DNA from: Scatosoma sp045652785
GTDB lineage: Bacteria > Bacillota > Clostridia > Christensenellales > Borkfalkiaceae
DNA: 15,480 nt
Assembly (NCBI GenBank): GCA_045652785.1
Contig: JAZOLF010000003.1
Coordinates: 1 to 15,480 of the forward strand
Direction: 5' to 3'
Below the pieces are notes generated by a model. The model was not told where the DNA came from, made no database searches, and saw nothing but the letters and a program-made list of their open reading frames with translations. Of this stretch, positions 7,964 through 13,450 are shown in pieces (position 1 is the stretch's first letter; the number at the start of each line of letters is the position of its first letter). A program made the translations under genes and the position numbers.

Positions 7964-9685
7964 TTATTCTTCGCGGAATTGATAACGGTACAATTCGGCA
8001 TACACGCCGTCCTGTTCCACCAAAGTTTCGTGCGATCCGCGTTCGGTAATTTGTCCGTCTTCAATGACCAAAATTTCGTCCGCTTTCTTGACCGTGGAAA
8101 GCCGATGCGCTACGACAATGGTCGTTCTGCCTTTCGCCAGTTCGGAAAGCGCCGCTTGCACCTGCATTTCCGTCATGTTGTCCAACGCGCTGGTTGCTTC
8201 GTCCAAAATCAAAATGGACGGGTTTTTCAGGAACGCTCTCGCAATCGAAATCCGTTGTTTTTGACCGCCAGATAACTTCACGCCGCGTTCACCTACTTCG
8301 GTGTCGTATCCCTTTTCTAAGCCCATTACAAAATCGTGAATGTTCGCCCGTTTTGCCGCCGCAATCACTTCTTCATCCGTCGCGTTCGGGCTGCCGTACA
8401 AAATGTTTTCTTTCACCGTTCCCGCAAACAGGAAAACGTCCTGCGCCACGAGCGCAATTTTCGCCCGCAATGTTTCCGCCGACACGTCGTCAATATCCAC
8501 GCCGCCGATGGTGATTTTACCGACGTCACGCTTATAAAAGCGTGGTATAAGGTGACATATCGTCGTTTTACCACCCCCGGACGAGCCGACAAGCGCCAGC
8601 GTTTTGCCCTGTTTGGCGGTAAAGGAAATCCCTTTTAACACTTCGTCTGTCGCACCCGTTTTGTAGGCAAAGGTCACGTCTTCAAACACCACATCCCCTT
8701 CCATTTCCGATTGTATCGGGTTTTCAGGTTCATACTCCCCTTTCGTGTCCATCACTTCACAAAAACGATTGAAACCCGTCATACCATCTTGGATTTGTTC
8801 AAAGAGAATTACCAACGTACGGATCGGGGAAAGCAACTGCGTAATGAACAAAATGTACGCCGTGAAATCTTCTACTTTGATTTTTCCGTAGTAGAACATC
8901 AACCCGCCGAACACCAGCGCCAACAGGTACAAAAAGTCGTTGAAAAACGTCATACCGCTATGGAACAACCCCATCGCTTTATACGCTTCGCTGCGCGCCG
9001 CCTTAAAGTTGCCATTCACGGCGTCAAACTTTCTGCATTCTTCTTTCGCGGCATTGTACGCTTTCGTCACGCGCACCCCCGTCAAAGACGATTCGATCTC
9101 TGCATTGAGTTCCGCAACTCGCTTTCGCGAGTTGGTAAACGCCTTTCCCATCTTCACACGGGCAAAGCCAGCAAACAAAATCATCAAGGGAATATACAAC
9201 AACACCGCCAGCGCTAACCAGCCGTTGATGGTAGTTAAAATCACCAACGCACCGATGATGGACAAGCAGGAGTTAAACAAATCTTCTGGGCCGTGGTGCG
9301 CAAGTTCGGATACTTCAAACAAGTCGTTTGTCAAACGGGACATCACGCTGCCAGTTTTGTTTTCGTCGAAGAAGGAAAAGGACAGCGTTTCGATATGGCG
9401 GAATAAATCCCTGCGCATATCCGCTTGGATTCGCACACCAAGCACATGCCCCCAGTAGCCGACGACATAACTCAGCAGGGCTTTCACAATATAGATCCCC
9501 GCCAAGACAATCGACCAAGTGATAATAAACTGCAAATCCCTGCCTTCCACCGCGGCGATAATGTCCCTTGCGATCATCGGGTAGAACATATTACACGCCG
9601 ATATCAAAAAAGAACAAATCAGGTCGATGGCAAACAGCCTTTTGTGTGGCCTATAATAGGCAAAAAAACGTTTAATTTTTTTCAT
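7964..9685 (-). CDS. ABC exporter half-transporter (fused permease and ATPase)
   Basis: The 573-residue protein has an N-terminal six-helix type-1 exporter domain (about 1-310, hydrophobic stretches near 17-40, 52-75, 138-180 and 250-290) and a C-terminal nucleotide-binding domain (about 330-573). Visible ATPase motifs are Walker A GSSGGGKTT (367-375), Q-loop Gln415, signature LSGGQ (471-475), Walker B ILILDE with catalytic Glu496, D-loop SALD (499-502) and switch His527. All are intact, so a homodimer would have two competent sites. Half-transporters of this type, MsbA/BmrA/YfiC-like, export lipids, peptides or drugs; the substrate cannot be read from sequence. Start is the ATG at 9685 with AGAGAG 7 bases upstream. 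A weak hairpin with five T lies between it and the isomerase gene upstream. No strong promoter was found in the 113-base gap, so readthrough may contribute to expression. Confidence 0.95.
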   Translation of the reverse strand: MKKIKRFFAYYRPHKRLFAIDLICSFLISACNMFYPMIARDIIAAVEGRDLQFIITWSIVLAGIYIVKALLSYVVGYWGHVLGVRIQADMRRDLFRHIETLSFSFFDENKTGSVMSRLTNDLFEVSELAHHGPEDLFNSCLSIIGALVILTTINGWLALAVLLYIPLMILFAGFARVKMGKAFTNSRKRVAELNAEIESSLTGVRVTKAYNAAKEECRKFDAVNGNFKAARSEAYKAMGLFHSGMTFFNDFLYLLALVFGGLMFYYGKIKVEDFTAYILFITQLLSPIRTLVILFEQIQDGMTGFNRFCEVMDTKGEYEPENPIQSEMEGDVVFEDVTFAYKTGATDEVLKGISFTAKQGKTLALVGSSGGGKTTICHLIPRFYKRDVGKITIGGVDIDDVSAETLRAKIALVAQDVFLFAGTVKENILYGSPNATDEEVIAAAKRANIHDFVMGLEKGYDTEVGERGVKLSGGQKQRISIARAFLKNPSILILDEATSALDNMTEMQVQAALSELAKGRTTIVVAHRLSTVKKADEILVIEDGQITERGSHETLVEQDGVYAELYRYQFREE

Positions 9686-9706
9686 ATTTTTTCTCTCTTT
9701 TTATGC

Positions 9707-9728
9707 AAAAAGCGTACGCACGGTACGC
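9707..9728 (-). terminator. Weak terminator between isomerase and ABC exporter genes
   Basis: On the minus strand, GCGTAC (9728-9723) pairs with GTACGC (9717-9712) around a 5-base loop, followed by TTTTT (9711-9707). It lies 70 bases after the isomerase-like stop. The 6-bp stem and short U tract suggest partial termination. Confidence 0.6.
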
Positions 9729-9798
9729 CTTTATTTTGTTTCATTCTTACCGTTCAACGCGTACCTGTATGGGGGTTTTTGCGTTTTACCGTTGTAAA

Positions 9799-10650
9799 TT
9801 AGGAAATTTTCCGTTTAAGTTCCTTCATTACTTCGCCTGCCAACGCAAGCGCGATAGGCATTTTTTCGGCGTTGAATTTTTCCAAGAAGAACATAATTTC
9901 AAAGGTCAAATCCCCGTCGTATCCGATCTTTTTGAGCGACGACGCAAACCCGTCCCAGTCAACCACGCCCGAATGGGGCAACAGGTGCAAATCATCCTTA
10001 CCGTCGTTATCGTGGATATGCAAACACTTCACAAGATTCTTGTTCATGCCCGCAATTAACTTCCCCGCGGGAACGCCCGTCAGTTCCGCGTGCCCCGTAT
10101 CGATACAAGCCACGAATTGCGCCGAACGAAGTTTTTGGATAAAGGATGAAAGTTTTTCACCCGTTTCAAACACCCCTTCAAAACGGTGGAACTTCTTATC
10201 AAAGCGGAACAGATTTTCCACCCCGATTTTCACGTTCGCCGCCTTTGCATAGGGTTCTAACAACTTATAAAAGCGTAAGTTGTAGGGGATAAAGTCCACA
10301 GGTTTCACGTCCGTGACCGCGTGCACCACCACCGTCTTCGCACCCAAAATCTGCGAAAAACGGAATGCACGGATAATCCACGACATTTCGGGGGTTTTGG
10401 GGCAAAGTTTACACTCCGCAGAAAAATCATACGGGGCGTGCGTTTGGTTGCAAACGAGTCCGCCGTCGTCCAGCGCTTTGCGGATACGCCAAGCGTGCTG
10501 CTCCCAGTTCTCATCCAAAAGCATTTCCTTCCCCGTCTTTTCCTTAAAGGAAAAGTCAATTCCGTCGAAGCCCGCCGCCTTAATGGCTTTTATTGCATTT
10601 TCAACCCCTAACACTTCGCAGGGTTCGATAAAATCAATACACAGTTTCAT
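9799..10650 (-). CDS. Sugar-phosphate isomerase/epimerase-like TIM-barrel protein
   Basis: The 283-residue protein belongs to the xylose-isomerase-like TIM-barrel superfamily (AP endonuclease 2 fold). Beta-strand-end landmarks carry the expected metal and catalytic residues: QTHAPY (His71), VVVHAV (His110), GVENL (Glu145), CIDTGH (Asp184, His187), LHIHDND (His211, His213, Asp214, Asp216), LLPHSG (His226) and LTFE (Glu251). Glu145, Asp184, a His of the HIHDND block and Glu251 fit the usual divalent metal site. The family includes sugar and keto-sugar isomerases, epimerases and inositol catabolic enzymes, so the substrate is undetermined and no sugar operon surrounds the gene. MKLCIDF is the first barrel strand, so the ATG at 10650 is the natural start. 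There is no convincing ribosome binding site, and the promoter -10 box lies only 9 bases upstream. Confidence 0.88.
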   Translation of the reverse strand: MKLCIDFIEPCEVLGVENAIKAIKAAGFDGIDFSFKEKTGKEMLLDENWEQHAWRIRKALDDGGLVCNQTHAPYDFSAECKLCPKTPEMSWIIRAFRFSQILGAKTVVVHAVTDVKPVDFIPYNLRFYKLLEPYAKAANVKIGVENLFRFDKKFHRFEGVFETGEKLSSFIQKLRSAQFVACIDTGHAELTGVPAGKLIAGMNKNLVKCLHIHDNDGKDDLHLLPHSGVVDWDGFASSLKKIGYDGDLTFEIMFFLEKFNAEKMPIALALAGEVMKELKRKIS

Positions 10651-10659
10651 AGCATTCTT

Positions 10660-10688
10660 ATTATACCCCTATCACACCCGTTTGTCAA
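10660..10688 (-). promoter_or_regulatory. Fully consensus sigma-A promoter of the isomerase-like gene
   Basis: On the minus strand: TTGACA (10688-10683), exactly 17 bases, TATAAT (10665-10660), matching consensus at all 12 positions. Only 9 bases separate the -10 box from the ATG at 10650, so transcription should start 3-4 bases before the start codon. Confidence 0.88.
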
Positions 10689-10697
10689 GTAGTTTAT

Positions 10698-10724
10698 AAA
10701 AAAACGCCTTTCTTTGGAAAGGCG
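10698..10724 (-). terminator. Minus-strand terminator with no obvious cognate gene
   Basis: On the minus strand, CGCCTTT pairs with AAAGGCG (10724-10718 with 10711-10705) around a 6-base loop and runs into TTTTTTT (10704-10698). It lies just upstream of the isomerase promoter. The nearest minus-strand gene, the Trp-rich membrane protein, ends 380 bases further upstream, beyond an opposing gene. It may shield the isomerase promoter or end an unseen antisense RNA. Confidence 0.72.
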
Positions 10725-10779
10725 GCACGCATATACGCGGAAAAACGGACAAAACATGAAAAAAGTTGGCAGTAAAACC

Positions 10780-10807
10780 TTGACTTTTAGGAAATGCAGA
10801 TTATAAT
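10780..10807 (+). promoter_or_regulatory. Sigma-A promoter of the 54-residue peptide gene
   Basis: TTGACT (10780-10785), a 16-base spacer and a perfect TATAAT (10802-10807). The predicted start near 10814 gives a leader of about 62 bases. Confidence 0.82.
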
Positions 10808-10816
10808 GGCTGTATT

Positions 10817-10846
10817 CCCGAAAGGAAATGGTCGTTCCCGTTCGGG
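10817..10846 (+). promoter_or_regulatory. Hairpin in the leader of the 54-residue peptide gene
   Basis: CCCGAA (10817-10822) pairs with TTCGGG (10841-10846), and an inner GGAA/TTCC extends the stem. It begins about three bases from the predicted 5' end of the transcript, a position typical of mRNA-stabilising or regulatory stems, and leaves the ribosome binding site at 10864-10870 free. Confidence 0.5.
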
Positions 10847-10875
10847 CGCTGCCGCCTAAAAACAAGGAGAGCATC

Positions 10876-11040
10876 ATGGAAACCCAAGAATTCGTTAAAG
10901 AAGTCAAGGTGGGGCTCGGTGTGTTTTTGTTAGGGGTTATCAAAGCGTTTTTTGTACGCGTCTTCCGCGGATTGACGGTACTCAAAAACAGGCTTGTTGG
11001 CGGTGTCAATAAACAGTTTTCCGCAGACACGGTAGCGTAA
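10876..11040 (+). CDS. 54-residue cationic hydrophobic small protein
   Basis: ATG at 10876 follows AAGGAGA (10864-10870) by 5 bases. An in-frame ATG at 10828 lacks any such site and would place the leader hairpin inside the coding region, so the short form is chosen. The product begins METQEFVKEVKVGLGVFLLG, is hydrophobic from about 12 to 36 with interspersed Lys/Arg (VIKAFFVRVFRGL) and has a net charge near +4. It could be a single membrane helix or a surface-lying amphipathic helix. There is no signal peptidase site and no partner gene next to it. No family is recognised. Promoter, leader hairpin, ribosome binding site and terminator all fit tightly around it, arguing that it is a real and well-expressed monocistronic gene. 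It lies on the opposite strand to all its near neighbours. Possible roles such as a membrane stress peptide or a toxin-like peptide are speculative. Confidence 0.8.
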   Translation: METQEFVKEVKVGLGVFLLGVIKAFFVRVFRGLTVLKNRLVGGVNKQFSADTVA

Positions 11041-11044
11041 AAGG

Positions 11045-11081
11045 AAAGGTCGATGGTCTAAACAACCACCGACCTTTTTTT
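11045..11081 (+). terminator. Terminator of the 54-residue peptide gene, possibly bidirectional
   Basis: AAAGGTCG (11045-11052) pairs with the complementary arm starting at 11070, with an inner TGGT/ACCA (11054-11057 with 11065-11068) across one A-C mismatch. Seven T follow (11075-11081). On the minus strand the trailing sequence is less T-rich (TCCTTTTACG), yet it could also end the convergent Trp-rich membrane protein gene, whose stop lies 24 bases away. Confidence 0.88.
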
Positions 11082-11104
11082 ATTTCATTCCATACCTGCC
11101 CCTA

Positions 11105-11701
11105 TCAAAATCCGTTTTTGAATGCAGGGAATATGATAGAGCAATGGATAACCACACCGCCGATAGTGAGCAGCAAACACACCCAGCGCCACCACGGTGC
11201 AGACGTATCATATCTTGCCACACACCAAATTGCAAAACCCAACGCAAGCAGGGGGATTCCGAACAAAATAAGCGCGTAAAAGAGCAGCATCAAAATTACC
11301 CAAATGAGCGTTCCGACCCCAAAGAAAATAACGTACACAAAAATCGTTTCAAAAATCGCCGCCACAATAATCAACGCGATTTGAAACAGCCCGATCGTAA
11401 TCGCCGTGAGAAAGTTGTGGTCAAAATTCGTCATCCAGTCCACACTCCACGTGGTCACATTGTAATTGTAATGTATGTAATCCCACAAGGGTTTAATTTC
11501 CCACTCCCAGGACTGGAAAAAGCCCGTCGCCCAACCAAGTACGTACAAGCCCATCACGGCGGCGGGAATCATGGGGATGTAATGCCCTTCCGAAAAGAAC
11601 CATACCAAAAACCGCCAAAGCATCACAAACGGAAAGGCAATCGCCTTCCCGATGGCGCAAAACACCGTTTTGAAAAATTCACCTACTCTCCACCAAAACA
11701 T
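11105..11701 (-). CDS. Trp-rich polytopic membrane protein of unknown function
   Basis: The 198-residue protein is almost entirely membrane-embedded, with hydrophobic segments at about 10-36, 41-62, 100-125, 126-160 (probably two passes) and 172-192. Tryptophan is unusually frequent, about 15 of 198 residues, including the clusters WEWEIKPLWDY (66-76), TWSVDW and PWWRW. Most lie near predicted membrane interfaces. There is no signal peptidase site, and I see no catalytic motif or known family signature. ATG at 11701 is preceded by AAAGGAAG at 7-base spacing and a good promoter about 45 bases upstream. The gene lies between ferredoxin (upstream, behind a terminator) and the convergent 54-residue peptide gene, so it appears monocistronic. 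No function is proposed. Confidence 0.88.
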   Translation of the reverse strand: MFWWRVGEFFKTVFCAIGKAIAFPFVMLWRFLVWFFSEGHYIPMIPAAVMGLYVLGWATGFFQSWEWEIKPLWDYIHYNYNVTTWSVDWMTNFDHNFLTAITIGLFQIALIIVAAIFETIFVYVIFFGVGTLIWVILMLLFYALILFGIPLLALGFAIWCVARYDTSAPWWRWVCLLLTIGGVVIHCSIIFPAFKNGF

Positions 11702-11745
11702 CTCTTTTCTTCCTTTGTTTCTCTTGTTGCAACCAAAGCAATATC

Positions 11746-11774
11746 ATCATACCCTACGCGAGCCCATTTGTCAA
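11746..11774 (-). promoter_or_regulatory. Sigma-A promoter of the Trp-rich membrane protein gene
   Basis: On the minus strand: TTGACA (11774-11769), 17 bases, TATGAT (11751-11746). The predicted leader is about 38 bases. A small AT-rich palindrome (TTCCTT/AAGGAA, 11780-11794) lies just upstream of the -35 box and could be a protein-binding site, but this is weak. Confidence 0.85.
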
Positions 11775-11807
11775 GTAGTTTCCTTAAAAAGGAAGAACAC
11801 AGACAAC

Positions 11808-11835
11808 AAAAAAACGACGGCGTGATTGCCGTCGT
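11808..11835 (-). terminator. Terminator of the ferredoxin gene
   Basis: On the minus strand, ACGACGGC (11835-11828) pairs perfectly with GCCGTCGT (11821-11814) around a 6-base loop and is followed by seven T (11814-11808). It lies 19 bases after the ferredoxin stop codon. Confidence 0.92.
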
Positions 11836-11854
11836 CTTTCTTTTTGCCGAAAAA

Positions 11855-12028
11855 TTATTCTTCCGAAATTGCTTCAACGGGGCATTCGCCAGCGCAAGCG
11901 CCGCAGTCCAAGCATACGTCGGGGTTAATCGTGTAAACCGCGCCGTCTTCTACGATTGCTTCAACAGGGCAAGTACCAGCGCAAGCGCCGCAGCCCAAAC
12001 ATACTTCTTTATTGATTACGTGTGCCAT
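11855..12028 (-). CDS. 2[4Fe-4S] clostridial-type ferredoxin
   Basis: The 57-residue protein starts MAHVINKEVCLGCGACAGTC and has two copies of the CxxCxxCxxxCP cluster motif: CLGCGACAGTCP (residues 10-21) and CLDCGACAGECP (39-50). The arrangement is the standard one in which the last Cys of each motif serves the opposite cluster. It is a cytoplasmic low-potential one-electron carrier for enzymes such as hydrogenase or pyruvate:ferredoxin oxidoreductase in anaerobes. The two halves are nearly identical at DNA level as well (46-base blocks around 11869-11915 and 11959-12005), reflecting the ancient internal duplication or recent homogenisation. AAGGAG (12042-12037) lies 8 bases before the ATG. 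Its own promoter and terminator are present. Cysteine desulfurase ends 79 bases upstream with no terminator visible, so partial cotranscription is possible. Confidence 0.96.
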   Translation of the reverse strand: MAHVINKEVCLGCGACAGTCPVEAIVEDGAVYTINPDVCLDCGACAGECPVEAISEE

Positions 12029-12059
12029 TTTTGTATCTCCTTGCTTTTTGATTATTTTT

Positions 12060-12088
12060 ATTTTATCACATTTTTTTTGATTAGTAAA
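12060..12088 (-). promoter_or_regulatory. Promoter of the ferredoxin gene
   Basis: On the minus strand: TTTACT (12088-12083), 17 bases, TAAAAT (12065-12060). A TGTG stretch just ahead of the -10 box resembles an extended -10. It lies within the AT-rich gap after the cysteine desulfurase stop. Confidence 0.68.
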
Positions 12089-12107
12089 GAATTAAACGGG
12101 AAAAAAG

Positions 12108-13253
12108 TTAATTTTTTCGCAAACTTTTCACCGTTTCGGCAAAAATTTGCGCCGCCGCACGCACTTCATCTTCGGTGTTTTGGCTACCGAAACTCACACG
12201 GACGGTTTGCCGTGCCTGCTCTTCCGTCAATCCCATCGCCATCAGCACGTGGCTGGGCTTCACCGACGCCGACGCGCAAGCGCTACCCGCCGCGATGCAC
12301 ACTTTTTGTAAATCCAAGCGGTAGAGCAAGGTATCGTTTTGTACCCCCGAAACCCGCAACGAGAGCACCGCAGGAATTTTTTCTTCCCCTGCGCCGTTGA
12401 CGAAAATTCCGTCCAGCCCTGCAAGTTCCTGTAAGAACAAAGCCTGCAAGCCTGCCATCTTCGCCGCTGTTTCATCCATCTTCGCCACCGTCTTTTTGAG
12501 CGCCGCCGCAAAACCGACAATCGCAGGGACGTTGAGCGTGCCGCCGCGCATCCCCCGCTCCTGTTCGCCACCGCCGACCAGTTTTTCAACCTTTACGCCG
12601 CTTTTAATATAGAGCGCACCGCAACCTTTCGGCCCGTGCAGTTTATGAGAAGAAAGGGAAAGCAAATCCACCCCCCATTTCTTGACGTCAATCCGTTCGT
12701 GGGGCGCGGCTTGTACGCAGTCGGTAAACATGAGCGCGCCTACGCTATGTGCCAGCGCCGTAATTTCTTGGATGGGTTGCACCACCCCCGTTTCGTTGTT
12801 CACACGCATCACGCAAACGAGCGCCGTGGTCGGGCGAAGAAGGCTCTTAATTGCGTTCAACGCAACCCTGCCCCCATCCTTTACGGGAATTTGCTCTACT
12901 TCAAACCCTTCTTTTTTCAACGTTTCCGCCGCATAGAGCACCGCGTGATGCTCAATAGACGAAATCAAAACGTGCGTTTTTCCTTCCGCTTTTTTAGCGC
13001 GCGCACCACCGAGAATCGCCCAGTTGTCCGCTTCCGTGCCGCCCGACGTAAAGTAGATTTCATTCGGCTTGGCGTGCAAACACTCTGCAACGGTATCCCG
13101 CGCGTTATCCACCGCCACCATCGCCTTTCTGCCGACGCCGTGCGGGGAATCCGCATTCCCGTAGCAATCGCCTAAATACGGCAACATTTTTTGCAAAATT
13201 TCGCTATCTGGCGGCGTCGTCGCCGCGTTGTCAAGATAGATATATTGTTCCAT
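12108..13253 (-). CDS. Cysteine desulfurase (NifS/IscS family, group I)
   Basis: The 381-residue PLP enzyme removes sulfur from L-cysteine as a persulfide for Fe-S cluster or thio-cofactor assembly in the cytoplasm. The start MEQYIYLDNAATTPP is the canonical family N-terminus, so the ATG at 13253 is chosen over in-frame starts up to 13328. Key residues are His102 (EHHAV, PLP stacking), Asn153 (VNNETG), Asp178 and Gln181 (TDCVQ), PLP-binding Lys204 (SSHKLHGPKG) and the mobile-loop catalytic Cys326 (GSACASAS). The SACASAS loop type is group I (NifS/IscS) rather than SufS. No iscU/nifU scaffold gene follows; the ferredoxin gene does, 79 bases away, so the supply of Fe-S clusters to ferredoxin is a reasonable context. 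The symbol is left open because NifS, IscS and tRNA-thiolation paralogues cannot be separated here. The promoter -10 box lies 6 bases before the ATG. Confidence 0.95.
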   Translation of the reverse strand: MEQYIYLDNAATTPPDSEILQKMLPYLGDCYGNADSPHGVGRKAMVAVDNARDTVAECLHAKPNEIYFTSGGTEADNWAILGGARAKKAEGKTHVLISSIEHHAVLYAAETLKKEGFEVEQIPVKDGGRVALNAIKSLLRPTTALVCVMRVNNETGVVQPIQEITALAHSVGALMFTDCVQAAPHERIDVKKWGVDLLSLSSHKLHGPKGCGALYIKSGVKVEKLVGGGEQERGMRGGTLNVPAIVGFAAALKKTVAKMDETAAKMAGLQALFLQELAGLDGIFVNGAGEEKIPAVLSLRVSGVQNDTLLYRLDLQKVCIAAGSACASASVKPSHVLMAMGLTEEQARQTVRVSFGSQNTEDEVRAAAQIFAETVKSLRKN

Positions 13254-13259
13254 ATCCTT

Positions 13260-13288
13260 ATTATATACGCTCCCGCGCGGTTTGTCAA
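13260..13288 (-). promoter_or_regulatory. Fully consensus sigma-A promoter abutting the cysteine desulfurase start
   Basis: On the minus strand: TTGACA (13288-13283), exactly 17 bases, TATAAT (13265-13260). Only six bases (AAGGAT) lie between the -10 box and the ATG at 13253, so the normal start of transcription coincides with the A of the start codon. No IscR-like operator was recognised. Confidence 0.88.
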
Positions 13289-13346
13289 GGAAAAGCCACG
13301 CGCCCCGCATTAAGAAAAAAACTTGCAAGAAAATTCCAAAACCCCC

Positions 13347-13375
13347 TTGAAATCTTAAAACAAATCGTTTATAAT
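13347..13375 (+). promoter_or_regulatory. Sigma-A promoter of the EF-G-like gene
   Basis: TTGAAA (13347-13352), 17 bases, TATAAT (13370-13375). It is divergent from the cysteine desulfurase promoter, with 58 bases between the two -35 boxes. The predicted leader is about 70 bases. Confidence 0.85.
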
Positions 13376-13383
13376 GGGATTAG

Positions 13384-13419
13384 TTATCGCGTTCGACCAA
13401 GTTTTCAGCGCGGTGATAA
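13384..13419 (+). promoter_or_regulatory. Possible stem-loop in the EF-G-like leader
   Basis: TTATCGCG (13384-13391) can pair with CGC (13409-13411) and GATAA (13415-13419), leaving a GGT bulge and a 17-base loop. It sits at the start of the predicted transcript and does not cover the AGGGGGA site at 13436-13442. Significance is uncertain. Confidence 0.35.
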
Positions 13420-13450
13420 AATACATGAACCAGTTAGGGGGACAAACAAT

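Noticed and set aside
10828..10875. 16-residue upstream extension of the 54-residue peptide
   Set aside because: No ribosome binding site precedes the ATG at 10828 and it lies within the leader hairpin; AAGGAGA is placed ideally for the ATG at 10876.
10647..11030. 127-codon minus-strand open frame opposite the 54-residue peptide gene
   Set aside because: It spans a minus-strand terminator and the isomerase promoter, and its composition is that of an antisense shadow.
11869..12005. Direct repeats that could suggest a CRISPR or tandem repeat
   Set aside because: They are the two homologous halves of the ferredoxin coding sequence; there are only two copies and no spacers.
11144..12400. 418-codon open frame on the plus strand
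   Set aside because: It runs antisense across the membrane protein, the ferredoxin and the end of the cysteine desulfurase, has Pro/Arg/His-rich low-complexity content, and crosses a terminator and two promoters of the minus strand.
13254..13328. 25-residue N-terminal extension of the cysteine desulfurase
   Set aside because: It would cover the consensus promoter, lacks a ribosome binding site, and precedes the canonical family start MEQYIYLDNAATTP.
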